Source: an uncultured Arcanobacterium sp. | GTDB lineage: Bacteria > Actinomycetota > Actinomycetes > Actinomycetales > Actinomycetaceae | Length of the DNA: 18,100 nt | Reading direction: 5' to 3' | Assembly: GCF_947253055.1 (NCBI RefSeq) | Contig: NZ_CAMXYE010000022.1 | Location: 1-18,100 of the forward strand | In this document: positions 1-7,169 of the stretch, in pieces | Layout: every line of letters starts with the position of its first letter | How positions within the stretch are numbered: the stretch's first letter is position 1 | Translations under genes and position numbers: made by a program | The notes under the pieces: generated by a model | The model's database searches: none | What the model saw: the letters and a program-made list of their open reading frames with translations, nothing else | Told to the model about the DNA's origin: nothing

Positions 1-753
1 ACGAAAGAAACTGCCATAAGTATGGGTCTTTCGGCAGATACTCCTGGTCTAGATGCCAATTTAGGAAATGTGCTCGGCTCGACGTCGGTGACGGCAGAAG
101 AGATGGCGCGTTCCTATAGCGTGGTAGCAAATGGCGGAAAATTGGTGACGCCACACGTCGTAAAAGAAGTGCGTGACGCAGCGGGCAATGTAATTTATGA
201 AAGTCCGAAAGCAGGTGAGCGGGTAATAAAATCCGAAGTGGCCAACGAAGCTACCTATGCTTTGCGTTCTGTATTTTCCGCGGGCGGCACGGCCAGTGGT
301 CTCGGGGGATATTCTCGCTCTTTCGCTGGAAAGACCGGCACTTCGACCGGGCCGGTATCAGCTTGGTTTGTGGGTTACACTCCGCAAATGGTGACGGCAG
401 TAAATATGTTCCAGCAAGGAGAAGATGGTTCGGAGCAGGTGCTCACCAGTTTTGGTGGGGTAGGCACAGTGTTCGGCAGTACTTTCCCAGCGGATATTTG
501 GTGGCAATATACGAAAGTGGCTATGGCGGATATGGAGAAAGTAGAGTTCCCGCAGATTGCTGCTGAGCGCCGCAATAAGCACCGCAATATTCCGCGGCCA
601 ACGCCTTCCCAAGAAGAGCAGCAAAACGATCAGCAGCAGAACAATCAGCAGCAAAACGATTTGCAGCATCAGCAGCAGGGTTCTTCATCGCATTCTGATT
701 CGCCCGGGCCTGGCGATCCTAGTGAGCACTCGCATACCAATAATCCGAATTAG
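1..753 (+). CDS. Penicillin-binding protein, C-terminal part (5' end outside window)
   Basis: The reading frame is open from base 1, so only the end of the gene is present. It encodes the last part of a peptidoglycan transpeptidase domain. The KTGTS box at bases 331-345 is the third active-site motif of penicillin-binding proteins (SxxK, SxN, KTG). It is followed by a typical WFVGYTPQ strand. The catalytic SxxK serine must lie upstream. After the fold ends, about 45 residues form a Gln/Asn-rich, then Ser/Pro/His-rich tail that is probably disordered and extracellular. The position just before rpsF matches the bifunctional class A enzyme (PonA type) found there in many actinobacteria, but the glycosyltransferase domain is not visible, so the class is inferred. 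The enzyme would act outside the membrane in cell-wall cross-linking. Confidence 0.88.
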   Translation, partial: TKETAISMGLSADTPGLDANLGNVLGSTSVTAEEMARSYSVVANGGKLVTPHVVKEVRDAAGNVIYESPKAGERVIKSEVANEATYALRSVFSAGGTASGLGGYSRSFAGKTGTSTGPVSAWFVGYTPQMVTAVNMFQQGEDGSEQVLTSFGGVGTVFGSTFPADIWWQYTKVAMADMEKVEFPQIAAERRNKHRNIPRPTPSQEEQQNDQQQNNQQQNDLQHQQQGSSSHSDSPGPGDPSEHSHTNNPN

Positions 754-871
754 TCGGGAGAAAATCCATCCGCCGGTTAATGAGCGAATTGCCGCCCGCC
801 GGGTAATGAGAAATACACTATATATCTAGATTTTTTATGAGCTTTTCCGGTAGGCTGGGCTCTTGCATGAC

Positions 872-914
872 TCTCCTGTCACGGAAATACCGTGACCGCG
901 AAGACCAGAGGAGG
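872..914 (+). promoter_or_regulatory. Candidate S6:S18-binding leader RNA before rpsF
   Basis: A perfect 7-bp hairpin (GTCACGG 878-884, loop AAATA, CCGTGAC 890-896) stacks directly on an outer helix in which 872-877 pairs with 909-914. The outer helix covers the AGGAGG ribosome binding site of rpsF. A one-sided 12-base bulge begins with a CCG trinucleotide (896-898, its first C being the last base of the hairpin). Known S6:S18 leader RNAs control rpsF operons by presenting a CCG in an asymmetric loop, mimicking 16S rRNA. The resemblance is by eye only. No convincing promoter is visible upstream; a weak TACACT -10 like box lies at 814-819. Confidence 0.45.
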
Positions 915-923
915 TAGGTGTTA

Positions 924-1226
924 ATGCGTCAATACGAGATGATGATTATCCTCGATCCAGAAGTAGATGAGCGTAATCTGAGTAAAGCACTCGAAAAATT
1001 ATTGGCTGTGGTGCCGGCAGAAGGCGGCAAGCTAGATAAAGTTGATGTGATGGGCCGCCGGCGGCTTGCCTATGAAATCAACAAGAAGACGGAAGGTATC
1101 TACGTAGTGGTATACATGAGCGTAGAACCTGCCACCGCGCAAGAGCTAGATCGCCAGCTAGGGCTGAACGAAACAGTGATGCGTACGAAGCTGCTGCGTT
1201 ATGAGCCGCAGAAAGCTAGCGAGTAA
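924..1226 (+). CDS. rpsF: 30S ribosomal protein S6
   Basis: This 100-residue protein begins MRQYEMMIILDPEVDE, the conserved start of bacterial S6, and has the usual family length. S6 binds the 30S central domain as a dimer with S18, which is encoded two genes downstream. The start chosen is ATG 924, nine bases after the AGGAGG at 909-914. A GTG at 918 is in frame but sits only three bases from that site and would add two non-conserved residues. It is the first gene of the rpsF-ssb-rpsR-rplI block, and its ribosome binding site lies in a foldable leader. Confidence 0.97.
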   Translation: MRQYEMMIILDPEVDERNLSKALEKLLAVVPAEGGKLDKVDVMGRRRLAYEINKKTEGIYVVVYMSVEPATAQELDRQLGLNETVMRTKLLRYEPQKASE

Positions 1227-1240
1227 GCGCAGGAGGAAAA

Positions 1241-1783
1241 ATGGCGGGAGATCCCACGATTACTATTGTAGGTAATCTTACTTCTGATCCGGATTTACGC
1301 TACGTGGGTTCCGGTGCGGCAGTGGCTTCCTTTACGGTGGCTTATAATCCGCGGAAGTTTAATCGGCAGACCAATCAGTGGGAAGATGGCGAAACCATGT
1401 TCTTTAACTGCTCGGTGTGGCGGGAATATGCGGAAAATGTAAATCAGTCACTTTCTAAAGGTATGCGCGTAATCGTGACGGGGCGTCTTTTCATCCGGAC
1501 CTATAAGCGCAACGATGGCTCTACCGGCACGTCTGTAGATATACAGGTAGAAGATATCGGGCCGTGTCTCCGTTTTGCGACGGCGACGGTGAGCAAAGCT
1601 GCCAATGGCAGTGGCTTTGGTGGCGATTCGGCATACGGCGATAGTTCTTTTGGCAATAATTCTTTTGGAGCGGCGGGTGGCTTGCAAGGGCAAGTACAGC
1701 AGAGCGCTCCAGCTGAGGGGGCTTCCTACGATCCGTGGAACGAGACTCCACCAGCTGCTTCGAATTCGACAATGCCTTTCTAG
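1241..1783 (+). CDS. ssb: Single-stranded DNA-binding protein
   Basis: The N-terminal 110 or so residues form the OB fold of bacterial SSB (GNLTSDPDLRYVGSG, then FFNCSVWREYAENV and GMRVIVTGRL). A Gly/Phe/Ser/Asn-rich linker follows and the protein ends in Pro-Phe. SSB coats single-stranded DNA as a tetramer and recruits repair and replication enzymes through its acidic C-terminal tip. Here the tip reads SNSTMPF: the final Pro-Phe is kept, but the Asp/Glu cluster normally before it is missing (only D164 and E168 fall in the last 20 residues). The start is ATG 1241 after AGGAGG at 1231-1236. It lies 14 bases after rpsF, so the two are probably co-transcribed. Confidence 0.96.
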   Translation: MAGDPTITIVGNLTSDPDLRYVGSGAAVASFTVAYNPRKFNRQTNQWEDGETMFFNCSVWREYAENVNQSLSKGMRVIVTGRLFIRTYKRNDGSTGTSVDIQVEDIGPCLRFATATVSKAANGSGFGGDSAYGDSSFGNNSFGAAGGLQGQVQQSAPAEGASYDPWNETPPAASNSTMPF

Positions 1784-1951
1784 GCGGCATAGGTTTTCGA
1801 AAAACTCAGCTTTCTAAGCAATACAGCTTGCCGGTAGGAATGAGCCGGTAAAAATAATTTTTTGTAAGCGCTTTGATTTAAATGCAGCTAAGCCCGAAAT
1901 TTAGGGGTGGGCGAGCTAGAAGCGCAAAGAATACGAAACGAGGATAAATAA

Positions 1952-2188
1952 ATGGCAAAGCAAGCTATGCGTAAGCCACGGAAAAAGCCCGTAGCTTACA
2001 AGAAAATTAAAGTAGGCCATATTGATTATAAAGATACCGCTACGCTGCGGAAATTCATCTCTGATCGCGGCAAGATTCGCGCTCAGCGAGTGACGGGAGT
2101 ATCGGTACAGGATCAGCGGCGCATTGCGCGCGCAGTGAAGAATGCCCGAGAAATGGCTCTTTTGCCTTACTCGAGCTCTAATCGCTGA
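1952..2188 (+). CDS. rpsR: 30S ribosomal protein S18, cysteine-free type
   Basis: This 78-residue protein carries the S18 core (DYKDTATLRKFISDRGKIRAQRVTG, then KNAREMALLPY). S18 pairs with S6 on the 30S platform. The CxxC pair near the N-terminus and the later Cys/His found in zinc-binding S18 are replaced (PVAYKK and VSVQDQ), so this is the zinc-independent form. Such C-minus S18 proteins are known in actinobacteria, where a second copy may exist elsewhere. The start is ATG 1952 with a modest GAGG site at 1940-1943. The 168-base gap after ssb shows neither a clear terminator nor a clear promoter. Confidence 0.96.
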   Translation: MAKQAMRKPRKKPVAYKKIKVGHIDYKDTATLRKFISDRGKIRAQRVTGVSVQDQRRIARAVKNAREMALLPYSSSNR

Positions 2189-2202
2189 TAAGGAGGCCAG
2201 GA

Positions 2203-2652
2203 ATGAAACTCATACTTAGCCATGATGTAAGTAATTTAGGTGTAGCCGGCGATGTAGTGACGGTGAAAGACGGCTATGGCCGCAATTTCCTGATTCCGCG
2301 CGGTTATGCGGTGGCTTGGACGAAAGGCGCGCAGCGGCAGATAGACCAGATGGCGGCGGCGCGGCGGAAGCGGGCTACGCAAGATATTGAAGCTGCACAG
2401 GCGGCTCGGGAAGCTTTGGAGGCTGCCCCTATCGTGATTCAGAAAGCAGCTGGCGCAAACGGGCGGCTTTTCGGAGGCGTGAATACCGCGGATGTGGCGA
2501 AAGCAGCTTCGGAAGTGGCTGGAAAAGTTATAGATCGGCGGGAAGTAAATCTTGCTTCTACGATTAAGTCGGTAGGTGATTTTACGGGAATCGTGAAGCT
2601 GCATGAAGATGTAGTAGCGAATATTAAAATTTCCGTACAGCCAGCCAAGTAG
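2203..2652 (+). CDS. rplI: 50S ribosomal protein L9
   Basis: This 149-residue protein opens with the L9 signature MKLILSHDVSNLG followed by GYGRNFLIPRGYA, which forms the N-terminal rRNA-binding domain. A long connecting helix (about residues 45-75) leads to the C-terminal domain with GRLFGGV. L9 binds 23S rRNA near the L1 stalk and helps keep the reading frame. The length is normal. The start is ATG 2203 after AAGGAGG (2190-2196), 14 bases after rpsR. It is the last gene of its operon, with a strong terminator 14 bases after its stop. Confidence 0.97.
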   Translation: MKLILSHDVSNLGVAGDVVTVKDGYGRNFLIPRGYAVAWTKGAQRQIDQMAAARRKRATQDIEAAQAAREALEAAPIVIQKAAGANGRLFGGVNTADVAKAASEVAGKVIDRREVNLASTIKSVGDFTGIVKLHEDVVANIKISVQPAK

Positions 2653-2666
2653 TCTTTTGGTTCTAG

Positions 2667-2710
2667 TTCGGCGCCCAGAGGGATTCCTCTGGGCGCCGAA
2701 TTTTTATTTA
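2667..2710 (+). terminator. Rho-independent terminator after rplI
   Basis: A perfect 15-bp GC-rich stem (TTCGGCGCCCAGAGG at 2667-2681 with its complement at 2686-2700) closes on a GATT loop and is followed by TTTTTATTT. It ends the ribosomal protein / ssb operon. Confidence 0.95.
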
Positions 2711-2892
2711 CTTACTAGCTTTTTCTGAAGGTATTTTTGAAAATTAAGGTATTTTTACAGTAGGCATGGTAAGATTCATCTATCGTATGTCTGCGGAATC
2801 GATGTGGATTGCACAGATAGGTGGTCAAAAGGTTGCTGGTTAGGCCGGTAAATCTAGATGACCGCGATTAATAGTTAGAGAAGGGATTATTG

Positions 2893-5499
2893 ATGTCGGA
2901 GAGTAACATCAAGAAGACTTCGTGGCGTACCATTCTGGGAATGATTCTGCTGCCATTATTGGTACTGGGAATCTTCGTCGGTTTAGCCACGTCTAACGCC
3001 GCGCCAAAGGGGGCAATCGTAAATAACGATAAGCCTGCCATGGTAGCTGGCGAGAAAATGCTACTCGGCAAAATGGTGGCCGAGGGAATGATTGAAGACC
3101 CCAATATCGCTTGGGAAGTAGTAGATAAAGGTACTGCGGAGAAGGGCCTCGCCGATGGCAAATATGCGGCGATGGTGACTATTCCGGAAGATTTCACTTC
3201 TGCTGCTGCTTCTTTCACCGATATGAAGGGTTCTAAGACTAAGCAGTCGGTACTAGATATTCGCGTAAGCGATAACACTACTTTGGTAGACGGCTTAGTG
3301 GCACAAATAGTGAATAGCGTAGCCACCGATACGGTGAATACCGAATTGACAAAGGCTTTTACAGCTGGCGTATTTGATGGCTTTAATGAGATTTCTGATT
3401 CCTTTGTGCTGATGGTAGACGGTACTAGGCAGCTGGCAGACGGCAGCAAGGAGCTGAAAGACGGTACGAAAGAGGCTTCTGGTGCAGTACCGGAGCTAGT
3501 AGATGGTCTTAATCAGCTCAATGATGGTGGTAAAGAGCTTTATGCCGGTACCGGTGAGCTCGCCACTGGTGCTAAGCAGCTGGATGACGGCGTAGGAGAG
3601 CTTTCTGCGGCGGTAAACGATAAAGATGGCTTAGTAGATGGTGCGCAGCAACTGGATGCGGGTGCTGCCCAACTCCTAGATGGTTTGCAGCAGTTGAATG
3701 GTCTGATGAAGGCTGATGAGAATGGCAATGTACTGAATGGTGCGGCTTCTGGTGTACAGCAGATTGCCGACGGTTTAGCTTCCATCAAAGATGAAATGGG
3801 TGCCGTAGCCAAGGTAAATATCAATGATCCGGCAGCTGTACAAGCTAATGAACTCACCAAGCAATTAATGATGGGTATGCTTTTCCAGCCCGGGGAAGGT
3901 TTAGTGCCGAGCTATAAAGCTCAAATCGACGAAGTTCGCAAGAGTGTAGAAGGCCAGACTGGCCTAGTTCCAACAATTACCAATAAAGTAGCGGATATTC
4001 TGGAAGCGAAGATGGTCACCGGTATTACTAATGATCCGGCATCTTTTATTCCTACTGCTGAGCAATTTGCGAAGTTCCAAGAAGAGCTTTGCCCCTTGCC
4101 AAGTCCTTTTACTTTGGCTCTCGATTCTTCTGATAAAGCGAAGAAGAAGTATGCAGAGTGCCATTACAAGTTGGCGCAGCTCTCCTACGGCTTCTTCATG
4201 ATGGGTGCCACCAACTTTGCAGGCGGTATCGCTACGGATGGTCTGGATGAATCTGGCAACCTGTTGCCGGCGGATTCCATTTGTAAGATTACCGGCACAG
4301 ATTCAGCTGGCAATCCAATTATGGAGAGCGTAGATCGCCCCGGTCAGCCTTGCTACACCGGTGGATTGAACCACCTAATCAAGGGAGCGGCTGACCTCAA
4401 CGCGGGTATGAATTACGAGAAGCAGCCGATACTGCTTACGGGTGAAGATATTAAGCACCCGACTGGGCAAGTAACGGGTACTACTCCGGCGTTGAAAGAC
4501 CTGAATCCGAATGCGAAGCCGGAAGATACTCTGGCTGGTGCAATCAATTACATCGCTACTGATCCAGAGACCATGCCGGCTCTGAAGGCAGGCTTAGATC
4601 AGTTGGCTGGTAAAGACGGCGTGCTCGCTCTGAAAGACGGCGTAGCGCAGCTGAAAGCAGGTACTTCGCAGTTGGCTGGTAAAGATGGCGCATTAGCTTT
4701 GCAAGATGGCGCTCGCCAGATTTCCGAAGGTCTGCAGCAAGCTGCTCCCGGAGCAGCTGAACTCAGCGCCGGCTTAATGCTCATTGACGATGGAGCTGGT
4801 CAGCTCGCTGACGGCAATAAGCAACTGGCGGATGAAGTAAAGAAAGGCAGCGGTGAAATCCCCTCCTTCACCCCGAAGGATAAGGAAATTCTCTCCAAGG
4901 CTGCTGCCAATCCGGTCACTAAGCAAGATGTAGTCACCCCCGGCACTTTCGCCATGGTAGGCGTCTTGGTAGCTTCCCTCCTCTGGGGCGCTGCGCTAAT
5001 TGCTTCGGCAGGTGCAAGCCGCCGGCAGATTGTAGCAGCCGCTGGAATCGGTGGCTGGCTCTCTAGCCTCACTACTCCGCTAATTGTGAACGGCATCCTC
5101 GGTGCAGTACTCGGTGTAGTAGCTGGCCTTATCGGTGAGGTAGGCGTTGGTGTGATGGTTGGTATGGCTTGCGTAGGAGCAGTCGCTGGACTTTCCTTCG
5201 TATTCCTCAATCACGCTCTAGTCGCTTGGCTCGGCAATATTGGGCGGGCACTGGCAGGCGTACTGCTCGGCCTCACCATCGTGATGGGTATTACGGCTGG
5301 CACCTCTGCTTGGGTGCGCGGGCTCGGAATACTTTCGCCGATTGAGAATGTGGCGGATCTCCTCCGTGCCTTCATGGCAGGCGGTTCAGTAGGCGGCTTA
5401 ATGCTCGGTATGCTGATATTCGGCGTCATTGGCGTGGCTGCTTCTGCAGCTACTGCTCTCCGCAAGACGCCGGCAGCTCCGGCTTCTGTGGTGGCCTAG
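2893..5499 (+). CDS. YhgE/Pip family membrane protein
   Basis: An 868-residue protein with the YhgE/Pip layout. One N-terminal membrane helix (about residues 14-36) is followed by the family block GAIVNNDKPA. A large extracellular region has many heptad-like LADG/LxxG units (about 175-270 and 570-650), and a C-terminal bundle of five or six membrane helices spans about 680-855. Family members include phage-infection proteins and ESX/EsaA-like membrane proteins; the biochemical role is mostly unknown. Between the repeat blocks (about 330-560) lies a globular insert with four cysteines (contexts EELCP, AECHY, SICKI, QPCYT) that could form disulfides outside the cell. The start is ATG 2893, seven bases after GAGAAGGG (2878-2885); an in-frame TTG at 2890 is less likely. 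It appears monocistronic, with terminators on both sides. The TetR-type regulator or second YhgE gene often found nearby is absent. Confidence 0.9.
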   Translation: MSESNIKKTSWRTILGMILLPLLVLGIFVGLATSNAAPKGAIVNNDKPAMVAGEKMLLGKMVAEGMIEDPNIAWEVVDKGTAEKGLADGKYAAMVTIPEDFTSAAASFTDMKGSKTKQSVLDIRVSDNTTLVDGLVAQIVNSVATDTVNTELTKAFTAGVFDGFNEISDSFVLMVDGTRQLADGSKELKDGTKEASGAVPELVDGLNQLNDGGKELYAGTGELATGAKQLDDGVGELSAAVNDKDGLVDGAQQLDAGAAQLLDGLQQLNGLMKADENGNVLNGAASGVQQIADGLASIKDEMGAVAKVNINDPAAVQANELTKQLMMGMLFQPGEGLVPSYKAQIDEVRKSVEGQTGLVPTITNKVADILEAKMVTGITNDPASFIPTAEQFAKFQEELCPLPSPFTLALDSSDKAKKKYAECHYKLAQLSYGFFMMGATNFAGGIATDGLDESGNLLPADSICKITGTDSAGNPIMESVDRPGQPCYTGGLNHLIKGAADLNAGMNYEKQPILLTGEDIKHPTGQVTGTTPALKDLNPNAKPEDTLAGAINYIATDPETMPALKAGLDQLAGKDGVLALKDGVAQLKAGTSQLAGKDGALALQDGARQISEGLQQAAPGAAELSAGLMLIDDGAGQLADGNKQLADEVKKGSGEIPSFTPKDKEILSKAAANPVTKQDVVTPGTFAMVGVLVASLLWGAALIASAGASRRQIVAAAGIGGWLSSLTTPLIVNGILGAVLGVVAGLIGEVGVGVMVGMACVGAVAGLSFVFLNHALVAWLGNIGRALAGVLLGLTIVMGITAGTSAWVRGLGILSPIENVADLLRAFMAGGSVGGLMLGMLIFGVIGVAASAATALRKTPAAPASVVA

Positions 5500-5536
5500 A
5501 AAGCAAATAGGGAGAGCATAAATCCCTAACTAACTA

Positions 5537-5572
5537 GAGGCGGGCACTTCTTAAGAAGTGCCCGCCTCATTC
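5537..5572 (+). terminator. Hairpin terminator after the YhgE/Pip gene
   Basis: GAGGCGGGCACTTC (5537-5550) and its perfect complement (5555-5568) form a 14-bp stem around TTAA. The T-tract after it is poor (ATTCTATT), so it may pause or need help to terminate. Confidence 0.75.
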
Positions 5573-5688
5573 TATTGGCCGCACTCTACTGCCATTATTT
5601 TGCGGCCTTTGTTTGTATAGTTTGTCTTTTTACATATGGAGTTAGGCATTAACTTTCGGTAAAAGCCACTAAATTTCTTTTAATTAAC

Positions 5689-5694
5689 TATTCT
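5689..5694 (+). promoter_or_regulatory. -10 box (TATTCT) for a leaderless ppx-type mRNA
   Basis: TATTCT ends six bases before ATG 5701, which would place the transcription start on the start codon itself. No good Shine-Dalgarno precedes the gene, and no clear -35 box is seen. Confidence 0.45.
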
Positions 5695-5700
5695 GGAACT

Positions 5701-6636
5701 ATGCGATTAGGTGTTCTTGATATTGGTTCTAATACGGTGCATGTCTTAGTAGTCGATGCACATCCCGGCGCTCGCCCTTCTCCGGCTGCCGGTGACCGTT
5801 CTGTAGTGCGGCTCATGCAGTACCTCACGGAAGAGGGAGAAATCAACGAAGCTGGCCGCGCCGCGTTGCGCACTGCTGTGCAGAAAGCCGTAAACTTCGT
5901 ACAGTCTTTCGGAGTTGACGATTTTATCGGGATGTGCACTTCGGCGCTGCGGGAAGCAAAAAACGGCCCAGAGACTATTGCCGAATTAGAGCAAATATCT
6001 GGGATTAAGCTAACGGTACTGAGCGGTAAAGAAGAAGCCGATCTCACTTTTTTGGCGGCGCGGCGCTGGCACGGCTGGGCAGCCGGTAGATTACTCGTGC
6101 TGGATATTGGTGGTGGCTCTTTCGAAGTGGCCTACGGCTTAGACGAAGCTCCCGAATTTTCCACTTCTCTGCCGCTGGGAGCGGGGCGGCTTACTCATAC
6201 CTATTTACAGCACGATCCGCCTACCCTCGCCGAAATGGAAGAATTGCGGGAATACATAAAAGAAGAAATGAAATCGCTAAAGCAGATTGTAAAGCAACTG
6301 CCTAGCCCCGATCATACGGTAGCTACCTCCAAGACTTTCCGCTCTTTAGCGCGGCTAGGTGGGCAACTAGTCGCTGTAGTCGGGCCGCAGGAGCGCCGCC
6401 GCCTCACCCGCGTGGATCTAGAAGACTGGACCGGGAGGCTCTGGAAAATTCCGGCGAGCGCGCGCCTTGAACTCCCGGGCATTACTCCAGAGCGTACCTA
6501 CCAAATTGTGGCAGGTGCCGAAGTGGCGTGGCGAGCAATGAAGACCCTAAAGGTGCGCACAATTGAAATTTGCCCGTGGGCACTGCGTGAAGGGGCGATT
6601 TTGAATTATTTAGATAAAGAATATCCTTTCAATTAA
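5701..6636 (+). CDS. Ppx/GppA family exopolyphosphatase
   Basis: A 311-residue single-module Ppx/GppA protein with an ASKHA (actin-like ATPase) fold. Phosphate-loop motifs are visible: DIGSNT at residues 7-12 and DIGGGS at 135-140. The family blocks TSALREAKN (80-88) and SGKEEA (108-113), containing the catalytic Glu region, lie between them. Enzymes of this family hydrolyse inorganic polyphosphate from the ends or convert pppGpp to ppGpp. The length matches the short actinobacterial Ppx1 type without the C-terminal HD domain. Substrate preference cannot be read from the sequence. The start at ATG 5701 is fixed by DIGSNT, which must be close to the N-terminus. DUF454 follows after 28 bases, so the two probably form an operon. 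Confidence 0.92.
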   Translation: MRLGVLDIGSNTVHVLVVDAHPGARPSPAAGDRSVVRLMQYLTEEGEINEAGRAALRTAVQKAVNFVQSFGVDDFIGMCTSALREAKNGPETIAELEQISGIKLTVLSGKEEADLTFLAARRWHGWAAGRLLVLDIGGGSFEVAYGLDEAPEFSTSLPLGAGRLTHTYLQHDPPTLAEMEELREYIKEEMKSLKQIVKQLPSPDHTVATSKTFRSLARLGGQLVAVVGPQERRRLTRVDLEDWTGRLWKIPASARLELPGITPERTYQIVAGAEVAWRAMKTLKVRTIEICPWALREGAILNYLDKEYPFN

Positions 6637-6664
6637 TTTCTTTATCAATTTCAAAAAGAGGCGT

Positions 6665-7027
6665 ATGCGCATAATTTATTTAGGAATCGGTTTTCTCGCT
6701 CTGGGCTTGGGCTGCCTAGGAATCGCCCTGCCGGTACTTCCTACCACTCCGTTTTTATTGCTTTCCGCTTTTTGCTTCGCGCGCTCTTCACAGCGTTGGT
6801 ACAATTTTCTGTACGAAAATCGGGTATTTGGCAAATACTTGCGCGATTATGAAAAGCACGAAATGAGTACTGTTAATAAAATCCGCACCCTGCTACTGAT
6901 GTGGGCAGGCATGATTTTTTGTATGTGGTTGCTAGATTTTCACCTGCATTTAACTATCTTCCTCACCTTGGTGGGATGCGGCGTCAGTATTCACTTGTTG
7001 CGCCTGCGCAACCCAAAAAATAAATAA
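6665..7027 (+). CDS. DUF454 (YbaN-like) inner membrane protein
   Basis: A 120-residue membrane protein. It opens with a hydrophobic helix ending in the family motif LPVLPTTPFLLLSAFCFARSS (residues 23-43), then a polar loop (RWYNFLYENRVFGKYLRDYE). Two further membrane helices follow (about 72-90 and 94-112) before a short basic tail. This is the DUF454/YbaN family, of unknown function. The start is ATG 6665 after AAGAGG (6656-6661). It follows the ppx-like gene by 28 bases and is probably read from the same promoter. There is no clear terminator after it. Confidence 0.9.
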   Translation: MRIIYLGIGFLALGLGCLGIALPVLPTTPFLLLSAFCFARSSQRWYNFLYENRVFGKYLRDYEKHEMSTVNKIRTLLLMWAGMIFCMWLLDFHLHLTIFLTLVGCGVSIHLLRLRNPKNK

Positions 7028-7169
7028 AGTTTTCCGCGGCTACGGTTCATACTGTGAGCGGAACTAGCATATTACGGGAAAACTACGTACGCTTTTCTTG
7101 AAAGTGGCTGTTTGCAAGCCATGCGATGTAAAAATAACTCGACGCAAAAGAAAATATAAGGAGATACCG

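Noticed and set aside
1784..1951. Terminator or internal promoter between ssb and rpsR
   Set aside because: The GCCGGTA copies are direct repeats and do not form a real stem, and no pair of promoter boxes with sensible spacing is visible.
2711..2889. TetR-type operator or hairpin before the YhgE/Pip gene
   Set aside because: CTATC and GATAG (about 2780 and 2815) face each other, but the arms are too short and far apart. Candidate promoter boxes (TTGAAA 2737, TAAGAT 2770) are badly spaced.
7098..7169. A 24-residue N-terminal extension of the symporter from TTG 7098
   Set aside because: It lacks a ribosome binding site and is strongly basic, while GTG 7170 has AAGGAG six bases upstream and gives the normal family N-terminus.
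7028..7169. Glycine riboswitch before the symporter gene
   Set aside because: Such riboswitches sometimes control this transporter family, but I cannot find the tandem aptamer core. Only AGTTTTCC / GGAAAACT and TTCCGC / GCGGAA pairings are seen, which suggest some RNA structure of no known class.
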